Assembly (NCBI GenBank): GCA_036273515.1
Contig: DASUHM010000002.1
Span: 64,748-128,747, forward strand
Direction of reading: 5' to 3'
Length of the DNA stretch: 64,000 nt
From: Gaiellales bacterium
GTDB lineage: Bacteria > Actinomycetota > Thermoleophilia > Gaiellales > JAICJC01
Shown: piece by piece, positions 16,039-23,040 of the stretch
How positions within the stretch are numbered: position 1 is the stretch's first letter
Layout: each line of letters begins with the position of its first letter
Notes under the pieces: generated by a model
Database searches by the model: none
Told to the model about the DNA's origin: nothing
The model's input: the letters and a program-made list of their open reading frames with translations, nothing else
Translations under genes and position numbers: made by a program

Positions 16039-16455
16039 CTACGCCGCGCGCCCGGGGTTGTCGCAGATCGCCTGGAAGGCGGTGTCGATCACCGCCGACG
16101 TTGCGCAGATCGTCTGCAGGCCGAGCGTCTTGTAGAACTTCGCCCGGGCGGGGTCGAGCACGCGCGTCACGACGCACGGCACGTTGAAGCGCTTCTGCGC
16201 CACCTGGGCGATCACGATGTTCGTGTTGTCGCCGTCCGTGGCGATGATCGCCGCGTCGGCGCTCTCGATGCCGGCGTCGACGAGGACGTCGGTGTCGAGG
16301 CCGTGGCCCTGAAGGAAGCGTCCGGGCCAGTCCTCGGGGAGGCGCCCGAGCGCCTCGGGGTCTTCGTCGATGACCGTCACGTCGTTGCCGTCGTCGGTCA
16401 TCCGCAGGGCCAGCGCCGAACCCACCCGGCCACAGCCCACAATGAGCACTTTCAT
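16039..16455 (-). CDS. TrkA-N-only NAD-binding protein
   Basis: A 138-residue protein consisting of just the RCK nucleotide-binding domain (IVGCGRVGSALA, VIDEDPEAL, IIATDGDNTNIVIAQVA). There is no TrkA-C domain: it stops shortly after TICATSAVIDTAFQAI, where relatives of ~220 residues continue. I start it at ATG 16455; upstream the frame runs into a repeat element. It leads the run with trkA, thrC and thrB. It may pair with the full-length TrkA. Confidence 0.82.
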   Translation of the reverse strand: MKVLIVGCGRVGSALALRMTDDGNDVTVIDEDPEALGRLPEDWPGRFLQGHGLDTDVLVDAGIESADAAIIATDGDNTNIVIAQVAQKRFNVPCVVTRVLDPARAKFYKTLGLQTICATSAVIDTAFQAICDNPGRAA

Positions 16456-16462
16456 ACGTTGA

Positions 16463-16468
16463 AGCGTA
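16463..16468 (-). promoter_or_regulatory. -10 box of the trkA-thrCB run
   Basis: TACGCT (minus strand) ends 7 bases before ATG 16455. It lies just outside the end of the repeat element at 16480. Confidence 0.45.
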
Positions 16469-16479
16469 CACCGCGGGAA

Positions 16480-16679
16480 GGCGGTTGATCGGCGAGACCG
16501 CGATGTCCTGGGCGGCTGCGAACCGAGCAGCGCACGGACGCAGGTCGCGTTCATACCGCGTTGTAAGGGCGCGGCCGAGAGGCGCGATGCGACGGTTCGC
16601 AGCCGCAGCGCCGCCAGCATTCCACCGGAACAGTGGCCGCCGTGCGTCCAGGCGCACGTGATCTTGCCGATCAACCGCC
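16480..16679. mobile_element. MITE-like element, copy A (200 bp)
   Basis: The ends are a perfect 14-bp inverted repeat: GGCGGTTGATCGGC at 16480-16493 and its complement at 16666-16679. Inside, GGCGGCTGCGAACC (16511-16524) is mirrored near 16594-16606, so the element can fold extensively. On the minus strand it matches copy B at 32384-32564, with 43 of 47 identical bases from 16554 down to 16508 plus shared ends. It encodes no protein of its own. It lies between the divergent promoters of trkA and hom. I see no target-site duplication. Confidence 0.75.
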
Positions 16680-16714
16680 CTGGGCGCCTGTGCCCGCGGA
16701 ATCGGCCCGTGGAC

Positions 16715-16720
16715 TATCGT
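16715..16720 (+). promoter_or_regulatory. -10 box of hom
   Basis: TATCGT ends 7 bases before ATG 16728, with no Shine-Dalgarno sequence; a leaderless transcript is likely. Confidence 0.5.
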
Positions 16721-16727
16721 CGCGCGG

Positions 16728-18002
16728 ATGAGCGAGACGCGCATCGGACTGCTCGGCTTCGGCACCGTCGGATCGGCCGTCCACCGGCTGCTCGGCGAGA
16801 GCGCCGAGGCCATCGAGCGGGTCACCGGCGGGCCCGTCGTGGTGGCCGGCGCGCTCGTCCGCGACCCCTCCCGGCGGCGGTCGGCGCCTGACGGCCTGCT
16901 CACCACCGACTTCGCCCGCCTGCGTGACGACCCGTCGATCAGCGTGGTCGCCGAGGTGATGGGCGGGATCGAGCCGACACGCACCCACCTGCTCGAGCTG
17001 ATGGCCGCCGGCAAGTCGGTCGTGTCGGCCAACAAGCAGCTGCTGGCGCGCCACGGCGAGGAGCTCTTCGCCGAGGCCGAGCGGCGCGGTGTGCAGCTGC
17101 GCTTCGAGGCCAGCGTGTGCGCCGCGATCCCGGTCGTGAAGGTGTTGCGCGAGTCGCTGATCGTGACCGGCGTCCACCGCATCGACGGCATCGTGAACGG
17201 CACGACGAACTTCATCCTCACGCGCATGGTCTCCGCCGGCGACACCTACGCCGCCGCGCTGCACGAGGCGCAGGAGCTGGGCTACGCGGAGGCCGACCCC
17301 ACCGAGGACGTGACCGGCGCCGACGCCGCCGCCAAGATCGCGATCCTGGCGTCGATCGCCTTCCACACGCGGGTACGCACGGACGAGGTCGACCACGTCG
17401 GCATCGACGGGCTCGACCTGGTCGACGTCCGCCACGCCTCCGAGCTCGGCTACCAGGTGAAGCTGATCGCCTCGGCGATGCAGGTCGGCGAGGCGGTGTG
17501 CGCCCGCGTCCATCCCTGCTTGCTCGCGGCCGACCATCCGCTCGCGTCGGTACAGGGCGCGTTCAACGCGGTGATGCTGCGGGGGAGCTCGATCCGCGAG
17601 GTCATCCTCGAGGGCCCCGGCGCCGGTGGCGAGGAGACCGCCACGGCCGTGATCGGCGACCTGCTGGCCGTGATCGGGACGTCGGGCACCGGCTTCCTGC
17701 AGCACGACGGCTACTACCGCGGCCTGCACCGGCTGCCGCTCGACGAGCTGCGCAGCCCCTTCTACCTGCGCTTCGAGGTGGACGACGAGCCCGGCGTGCT
17801 CGCCCAGGTTGCCCAGGCGCTCGCCAAGGAGGGCGTGTCGGTGGCCCAGGTCGTGCAGCACTCCGGACGGGGCGTCCACATCGTCATCCTCACCCACACG
17901 GCCCGCGAGGGCTCGGTGCGGTCGGCCGCGCGCGCGGTCGCGGGGCTCGGCTTCAGCCGGTCTGCGCCGGTAGTGCTTCCGGTGCTCGCACGCTCGGCCT
18001 GA
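16728..18002 (+). CDS. hom: Homoserine dehydrogenase
   Basis: A 424-residue enzyme that reduces aspartate semialdehyde to homoserine. The Rossmann motif GFGTVGSAV is near residue 9, NKQLLA follows near 101, and VNGTTNFIL near 157 and GADAAAKIAILA are the family signatures. The carboxy-terminal ~85 residues (FEVDDEPGVLAQVAQALAKEG) are an ACT domain for threonine feedback inhibition. Its product feeds thrB and thrC on the opposite strand. The last 50 bases overlap the end of the convergent MFS gene. Confidence 0.95.
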   Translation: MSETRIGLLGFGTVGSAVHRLLGESAEAIERVTGGPVVVAGALVRDPSRRRSAPDGLLTTDFARLRDDPSISVVAEVMGGIEPTRTHLLELMAAGKSVVSANKQLLARHGEELFAEAERRGVQLRFEASVCAAIPVVKVLRESLIVTGVHRIDGIVNGTTNFILTRMVSAGDTYAAALHEAQELGYAEADPTEDVTGADAAAKIAILASIAFHTRVRTDEVDHVGIDGLDLVDVRHASELGYQVKLIASAMQVGEAVCARVHPCLLAADHPLASVQGAFNAVMLRGSSIREVILEGPGAGGEETATAVIGDLLAVIGTSGTGFLQHDGYYRGLHRLPLDELRSPFYLRFEVDDEPGVLAQVAQALAKEGVSVAQVVQHSGRGVHIVILTHTAREGSVRSAARAVAGLGFSRSAPVVLPVLARSA

Positions 18003-19167
18003 CGGCCACCGCGACGACGACGGCCGTCGCGAGGGCGCCGGCGAGGCCCCCCAGGGCGAACACGCCGCTCACGCCGACCGCGTGGATCAGCGTGCCGGCG
18101 CACACCATCGAGAGCGCGTAGGTGCCGTTCAGGATCGAGACGGCCGCCGCCCGGACGCGGCCCATCAGCCGGTTGGGCAGGTGGCGCTGGTAGATCAGCA
18201 TCTCGGCCGTGCCGAAGAGGCCGTTGCCCGCGCCGGAGAGGGCGAGGCCGAGGAGCACGACGGCGAAGGCCGGGGCGATCGCCACCATGCCGATGCCGAG
18301 GCCGAAGGCCGCCGAGCCGGCGGCGAAGACGTGGAGCGGATCGCGGCGGGCGGTCAGCCGGCCGCCGAGCCACGAGCCGGCCAGCATGCCGAGGCCGCAG
18401 GCGCTCATCTCGATGCCGAAGCCGCTGCCGCCGGCGTGGAACGAGCCCGCCAGCGGGATCATCGCCACGACGACCGCGCCGTCGACGGCGATCATGATCG
18501 CCACGGCGACCGTCGTCGTGAAGACCATCCGCGCCCGGATGAGCTCGCCGAACCCGGCCGACGCCTCGCGGACGAAGCCGCGCCGCGGCTCCGGATCCGG
18601 CCGGGTGTCGCCATGCACGCGGGCGACTGCGAGCGCCGCGCCCATGTAGGCGAGGGCGATCGCGGCCATCGCCGCGCGCCCGCCGACGAGCGCGAACGCG
18701 AGACCCGCTGCCGCGGGAGCTACCAGCACCGCCACCTGATTCGAACCGAACAACGCCGCGTTCGCCCCCGGCAAGCGTTCGTCGGAGATCAGGGCCTGCA
18801 CCGCCGCCGCCTGGGCGGGCCCGTACGGGACCGCTGCGATGGCGGCGAGTGCGGCGGCCGCCAGCAGCTCCCACGGCCGGGTGGCGGCGAGGGCCGCCGT
18901 CGCGAAGATGACCGTCTCGGCCACCGCGACGCCCACCAGCACACGGCGGCGGTCGTAGCGGTCGGCGACGACGCCGCCGAAGGGGCCGAGGAGCATCGCC
19001 AGGCCCAGGGATGCCGCCAGCACGGCGGACACCCAGTAGGTGCTCCCGGTCATCCGAAGAACGCTCAGCGCCAGCACGATCGCCGTGGCCTCCGTGCCCG
19101 CGACCACCAGGACGGCGGAGGTCATCAGGCGGCGCAGATCGGGATCGAGGAAGTGTGCGCGCTTCAA
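17953..19167 (-). CDS. MFS transporter
   Basis: A 404-residue major-facilitator protein with about 12 predicted membrane helices and the motif A loop GGVVADRYDRRRVLV between helices 2 and 3. It resembles the MFS_3/EntS-like exporters of drugs or siderophores; the substrate is unknown. The first codon is TTG 19167, preceded by TAAAGT 9 bases upstream; ATG 19122 is an alternative. The 3' end overlaps hom by 50 bases tail to tail. Confidence 0.85.
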   Translation of the reverse strand: MKRAHFLDPDLRRLMTSAVLVVAGTEATAIVLALSVLRMTGSTYWVSAVLAASLGLAMLLGPFGGVVADRYDRRRVLVGVAVAETVIFATAALAATRPWELLAAAALAAIAAVPYGPAQAAAVQALISDERLPGANAALFGSNQVAVLVAPAAAGLAFALVGGRAAMAAIALAYMGAALAVARVHGDTRPDPEPRRGFVREASAGFGELIRARMVFTTTVAVAIMIAVDGAVVVAMIPLAGSFHAGGSGFGIEMSACGLGMLAGSWLGGRLTARRDPLHVFAAGSAAFGLGIGMVAIAPAFAVVLLGLALSGAGNGLFGTAEMLIYQRHLPNRLMGRVRAAAVSILNGTYALSMVCAGTLIHAVGVSGVFALGGLAGALATAVVVAVAVRPSVRAPEALPAQTG

Positions 19168-19179
19168 GTTGACAAGACT

Positions 19180-21123
19180 TTACACACTCGCCGACTCGCC
19201 TGCAACTTCCGCCGGAAAATGCGTCACGATCACGCGGCACGGGGCCTTGCGGAGGATGAAGTCCACCGTCTGGCCGAAGAACTCCTCGTGCAGGCTGGTG
19301 GCCAGCCGGCGCTTGTATGGCGAGCCGACCATGATCAGCTGGGCGCCGTACTCGATCGCGGCGTCGACGATGAGCCGCCCCGGGCTGCGCGTGCGCGAGA
19401 CGACCGACCGGTACTCGACGCCATACTCCGAGGCCAGCGACCGGGCCAGCTCCTGCACCTCCTCCACCTCCTGCTCGCGCTCGGGCATCGGGATGTCGAT
19501 CGGCTCCCGCACCGGCACGTAGATGGCGCTCACCCCGACCACCACCGCGCCCGAGTCGACCGCGATCCGGCACGACGCGGCCATCGTCTCCTCCGCCACG
19601 GCGTCGAGCCGCTCGAGCGGGACGACGATGGTCGAGTAGGCGACGTCGGTCACGTCCTCCGGCGGCGGCAAGACCTCGTCGACGCGCTCGATGATCGGCA
19701 GGCCCGCGCGGACGCGCACGACGACGTAGACGGCGAGGCCCGCCACCATCCACAGCGGCCCGACCACCCGCGCGCCGGGGTGCGTGCCGAGCGCGATCAC
19801 CCACGCCACGAACGCCAGCAGCGTCCCGACGACCGACGTGATCGGGATCAGCCGGCCGCGGATCCAGACGTTCCCCTTCATCATGAACGGGCGCGGCAGG
19901 TCGGGCTCCGTGATCCGCAGCCAGACGACGGCGGCCTGCGTCAGCATGAACGCGATCAGGATCCCGAAGCTGTAGAGCGACGCCAGCGTGATCACTTCCT
20001 GCCCGTGGTAGAGCGCGCCGACGACGATGAACCCGATCGAGAGCAGGCCGACGCCGAGGATCGCGGCGGGCGGGTGGAGCACGCGCCGGCTCGCGCGGCC
20101 GAACACCGGCGGGAGCTGGTCATGCCGGCCCATCGCCGCGGCCAGGCGGCCGCAGCCCGAGAAGCTCGTCGAGATCGCGAGCACCAGGATCGCGCAGGCG
20201 GTGGCGCCGACGCCGATGCGCAGGGCGACGGCGAACCAGTCCGGGCCGTGGCTGCCGATGCGCTCGGCGAGCCCGAGCATCGGCGCGTTCTGCCACGTGG
20301 TCCCGAGCTCGGTCGTGCCGTGGGCGGGCACCACCGTCGGATCCGGCGTCGTCGGGAACGCCGACGACGCCGCGGTGGCCACGGCGGCGTACACGATGAC
20401 GACGGTGAAGACCGACGAGCGGACGCTGTCGGGCACCGAGCGCTCGGGATCCTTCGCGAGCGCGGCCACGCTGCTCACCTTCTCGAGGCCGGTGTAGCCG
20501 ATCATCGCGATCGGGAACGAAAAGGCCAGCGAGTTCCAGGTCGGCACCGACCCGACGTCGATGTTGCGGGTGAGCGCGCTCCACGAGAACAGCAGCGCCA
20601 GGCCCAGCACCGCCAGGCTGACCTGCACGATCAGGTCGAGCGCGGCGACGGCGACCCCGGTCGTGTAGATCTCGGTGCGGCGGGCGAGCCGCACGGTGGT
20701 GATGATCACCAGGGTCCCGACCGCGTAGGCGGCCGCCTCGTGCACCGAGATCGCCCCCGGGTCCTGACCCAGCGCTCCCGACACGTAGTGCGGCAGGAAC
20801 AGCGCCGACAGCGAGACCGTGATCACGAAGTCGAGGACGGTCGCCCAGCCGGCGATGAAGCCGACGAGGTCGCCCCACGCCCGCCGCGCCAGGGCGGAGG
20901 AGCCGCCCGGCTCGGAGAGCGTCGCGCCGCCCTCGGCGTAGGCGGCCGCGGCGAACGCGAACAGGATCCCCGCCACGAGGAACACGACCGGCGTCAGCGA
21001 CAGCGCGTAGATCGCGGTCAGGCCGAGGGCGTAGTAGAGCGACGAGGAGATCTCGCCGTACGCCATCGCGTAGAGCGACGGGGCGCCCAGGAACCGGCCC
21101 AGAGACGGGATCTTGCGCGCCAT
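19180..21123 (-). CDS. APC-superfamily amino-acid permease with universal-stress-protein domain
   Basis: A 647-residue protein. Residues ~10-470 are an amino-acid/polyamine/organocation transporter (helix 1 AYGEISSSLYYALG, GGSSALARRAWG in the helix 2-3 region, about 12 hydrophobic segments). Residues ~490-640 are a cytosolic USP fold ending MVGSPYKRRL and APCRVIVTHF. Such fusions in bacteria and archaea couple transport to nucleotide sensing. The substrate is not evident. A paralogue of identical length is at 23041. TATCCT lies 9 bases before ATG 21123. Confidence 0.85.
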   Translation of the reverse strand: MARKIPSLGRFLGAPSLYAMAYGEISSSLYYALGLTAIYALSLTPVVFLVAGILFAFAAAAYAEGGATLSEPGGSSALARRAWGDLVGFIAGWATVLDFVITVSLSALFLPHYVSGALGQDPGAISVHEAAAYAVGTLVIITTVRLARRTEIYTTGVAVAALDLIVQVSLAVLGLALLFSWSALTRNIDVGSVPTWNSLAFSFPIAMIGYTGLEKVSSVAALAKDPERSVPDSVRSSVFTVVIVYAAVATAASSAFPTTPDPTVVPAHGTTELGTTWQNAPMLGLAERIGSHGPDWFAVALRIGVGATACAILVLAISTSFSGCGRLAAAMGRHDQLPPVFGRASRRVLHPPAAILGVGLLSIGFIVVGALYHGQEVITLASLYSFGILIAFMLTQAAVVWLRITEPDLPRPFMMKGNVWIRGRLIPITSVVGTLLAFVAWVIALGTHPGARVVGPLWMVAGLAVYVVVRVRAGLPIIERVDEVLPPPEDVTDVAYSTIVVPLERLDAVAEETMAASCRIAVDSGAVVVGVSAIYVPVREPIDIPMPEREQEVEEVQELARSLASEYGVEYRSVVSRTRSPGRLIVDAAIEYGAQLIMVGSPYKRRLATSLHEEFFGQTVDFILRKAPCRVIVTHFPAEVAGESASV

Positions 21124-21188
21124 TGCCCGCAGAGGATACTGACCCCGGCGGACCCGCCGACAAGAGCCTTACCCCGTTTGGCGGGGCG

Positions 21189-22379
21189 TCAGCCGATCAG
21201 GGCTTGCATCTCGGCGCGGCGGCGCTCGAGGAACGCGCGGTCGGCGTCGCCGTGGGCGAGCTCGAGCGCCCGCGTGTAGGCGGCCAGGGCGTCGGCCGGG
21301 CGGCCCAGCCGGCGCAGCATGTCCGCCCGCGCCGCATGCAGCAGGTGGTAGCGGTCGAGCGCGCCAGAGGCGGCCAGCGCGTCGACCAGCACGAGGCCGT
21401 GGGCCGGCCCGTCGGCCAGCGAGACGGCGGCCGCGTGGTTGAGGTCGACGACGGGCGACGGCGCGACGCGCGCGAGCTGCGCATAGAGGGCGGCGACCCG
21501 GCTCCAGTCGGTCTCGGCGAACGTGCCCGCGCACGCGTGCTGCTCGGCGATCGCCGCCTGGAGCTGGTACGGCCCCGTCACCCCGGCCCGCTCGGCCAGG
21601 CGCAGCTCGGCCGAGCCCGACCGGATCATCCCCGCGTCCCAGCGGCCCCGGTCCTGGTCTTCGAGCAGGACGATCTCGCCGGCCGCGGTCGTCCGGGCGG
21701 CGGCGCGGGCGTGGTGCAGCAGCATCAGGGCGAGCAGGCCGCGCGGCTCCGGCTCGGACGGGAGCAGCGAGACGAGCAGGCGGGCGAGCCTGATCGACTC
21801 GTCGCACAGGTCGCGGCGGACGACGTCCGCCCCGGACGACGCCGAGTAGCCCTCGTTGAAGACGAGGTAGACCACGGCCGCGGCATGATCGAGCCGCTCG
21901 GCCAGCAGGTGGCCGGGCGGGCGCCGGAACGGGATCCCGGCCATGCGGATCTTGGCCTTGGCCCGCACCAGCCGCTGGGCCATCGACGGCTCCGGCACGA
22001 GGAAGGCGCGGGCGATCTCGGCGGTCGTCAGGCCGGCCACCAGACGCAGGGTGAGCGCGACGCTGGCCTCGGCCGCGAGCGCCGGGTGGCAGCAGGTGAA
22101 GATCAGCTCCAGTCGGTCGTCGGGCACCACGTCGTGCTCCTCGAACGGGTCGGGGTCGGGCCGGGCGGGCGCGGCCGCGAGGGCCGGGAGCCGCTCGCGC
22201 AACGCCCGCTCGCGACGGAGGCGGTCGACGGCGACGTTCCCGGCCGTGGCGACGATCCAGCCGAGCGGCGAGTCCGGCGTGCCGTCGGCCGGCCACCGGG
22301 CCGCCGCCCGGCCGAACGCCTCCTGCACCGACTCCTCGGCCAGGTCGGCGTCGCCGAAACGGCGCATGAGCGCCGCCAC
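21189..22379 (-). CDS. ECF42-type RNA polymerase sigma factor
   Basis: A 396-residue extracytoplasmic-function sigma factor with a long carboxy-terminal extension. Region 2 is residues ~1-60 (DADLAEESVQEAF, SPLGWIVATAGNVAVDRLRR), region 4 is ~110-160 (RLVAGLTTAEIARAFLVPE), and the remaining ~230 residues are the TPR-like extension of the ECF42 group (VYLVFNEGYSASSG). The adjoining DGPF gene is the known partner of this group. The start is uncertain: GTG 22379 is the first standard codon, but family-like sequence (FREHWGRAVAAL) continues upstream to the DGPF stop codon. Confidence 0.88.
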   Translation of the reverse strand: MAALMRRFGDADLAEESVQEAFGRAAARWPADGTPDSPLGWIVATAGNVAVDRLRRERALRERLPALAAAPARPDPDPFEEHDVVPDDRLELIFTCCHPALAAEASVALTLRLVAGLTTAEIARAFLVPEPSMAQRLVRAKAKIRMAGIPFRRPPGHLLAERLDHAAAVVYLVFNEGYSASSGADVVRRDLCDESIRLARLLVSLLPSEPEPRGLLALMLLHHARAAARTTAAGEIVLLEDQDRGRWDAGMIRSGSAELRLAERAGVTGPYQLQAAIAEQHACAGTFAETDWSRVAALYAQLARVAPSPVVDLNHAAAVSLADGPAHGLVLVDALAASGALDRYHLLHAARADMLRRLGRPADALAAYTRALELAHGDADRAFLERRRAEMQALIG

Positions 22380-22426
22380 CGCGCGTCCCCAGTGCTCGCG
22401 GAACGCGGCGGCGGCCGCGTCGGCTC

Positions 22427-22774
22427 CTACCGCTCCACCAATGGCCGCACCTCGATCGAGCCGTTGCGGGCCGAGGGGATCCGGCCCGCCGCTTCGATGG
22501 CGTCGTCGATCGACTCGCAGTCGAGCACGAAGTAGCCGCCCAGCTGTTCCTTCGTCTCGGCGAACGGGCCGTCGGTGACCAGGGGCTGGCCGTCGCGCAC
22601 GCGGACGGTCGTGGCGGCCGTAGTCGGCCGCAGCTCGGCGCCGTCGACCATCATCCCGCGCCGGCCCATGTCCTCGGCGAACGTGGCGTACTCGGCGTAC
22701 ATCGCCCCGCGGGCCTCGTCGGTCATCTGGGCGAGGTCGGTCTCGTCCGTGTAGATCGCAAGCATGTACTTCAT
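22427..22774 (-). CDS. DGPF/YCII-domain protein
   Basis: A 115-residue YciI-like protein starting MKYMLAIYTDE and containing the name-giving VTDGPFAETKEQLGGYFVLD at about 70-89. Members of this family are encoded beside ECF42 sigma factors and are regarded as part of the same stress-responsive unit; their biochemical role is unsettled. GGGAGA lies 7 bases before ATG 22774, which I prefer over upstream in-frame codons. The sigma gene follows at once. Confidence 0.9.
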   Translation of the reverse strand: MKYMLAIYTDETDLAQMTDEARGAMYAEYATFAEDMGRRGMMVDGAELRPTTAATTVRVRDGQPLVTDGPFAETKEQLGGYFVLDCESIDDAIEAAGRIPSARNGSIEVRPLVER

Positions 22775-22862
22775 GGTCGTCTCCCTTCGCATCGGCGGCC
22801 GCATCTCGACCGCTCCGTCCTCATGGACGAACGGCGGCCCCCGAAATCGACAGCTCTCGTCA

Positions 22863-23036
22863 TCACCGTCTCGGCAGCCGCGCCGCCCGCCGCCGCAGCA
22901 GGCCGAGGGCGATGAAGACGACGCCGGCCAGATAGCCCACCCGGAAGCCGCGCCCGCCGAGCGCCGCCGTCTCGATGATCAGGGCGACCCCGATCATGAG
23001 GAACGCGACCGCGAGGACCCGGTTCAGGAGCAGCAT
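22863..23036 (-). CDS. Small two-helix membrane protein
   Basis: A 57-residue protein with two hydrophobic segments (about 5-22, VLAVAFLMIGVALIIET; and 34-47, GYLAGVVFIALGLL) and a very basic tail RRRAARLPRR. Third positions are G/C-rich throughout, supporting real coding. It starts 4 bases after the stop of the APC permease at 23041, so it is probably cotranscribed and may be an accessory subunit. No family recognised. Confidence 0.65.
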   Translation of the reverse strand: MLLLNRVLAVAFLMIGVALIIETAALGGRGFRVGYLAGVVFIALGLLRRRAARLPRR

Positions 23037-23040
23037 CGGC

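Noticed and set aside
16470-16690. Target-site duplication around the MITE-like element A
   Set aside because: The bases flanking 16480 and 16679 do not match; the same is true around copy B.
21172-21186. CCCCG-tttgg-CGGGG hairpin after the ECF42 gene as a terminator
   Set aside because: Only a 5-bp stem without a T-run; too weak to claim.
18082-21279. A 1065-codon plus-strand open frame opposite the MFS and first APC genes
   Set aside because: Same antisense effect; no domain, start signal or hydrophobic core.
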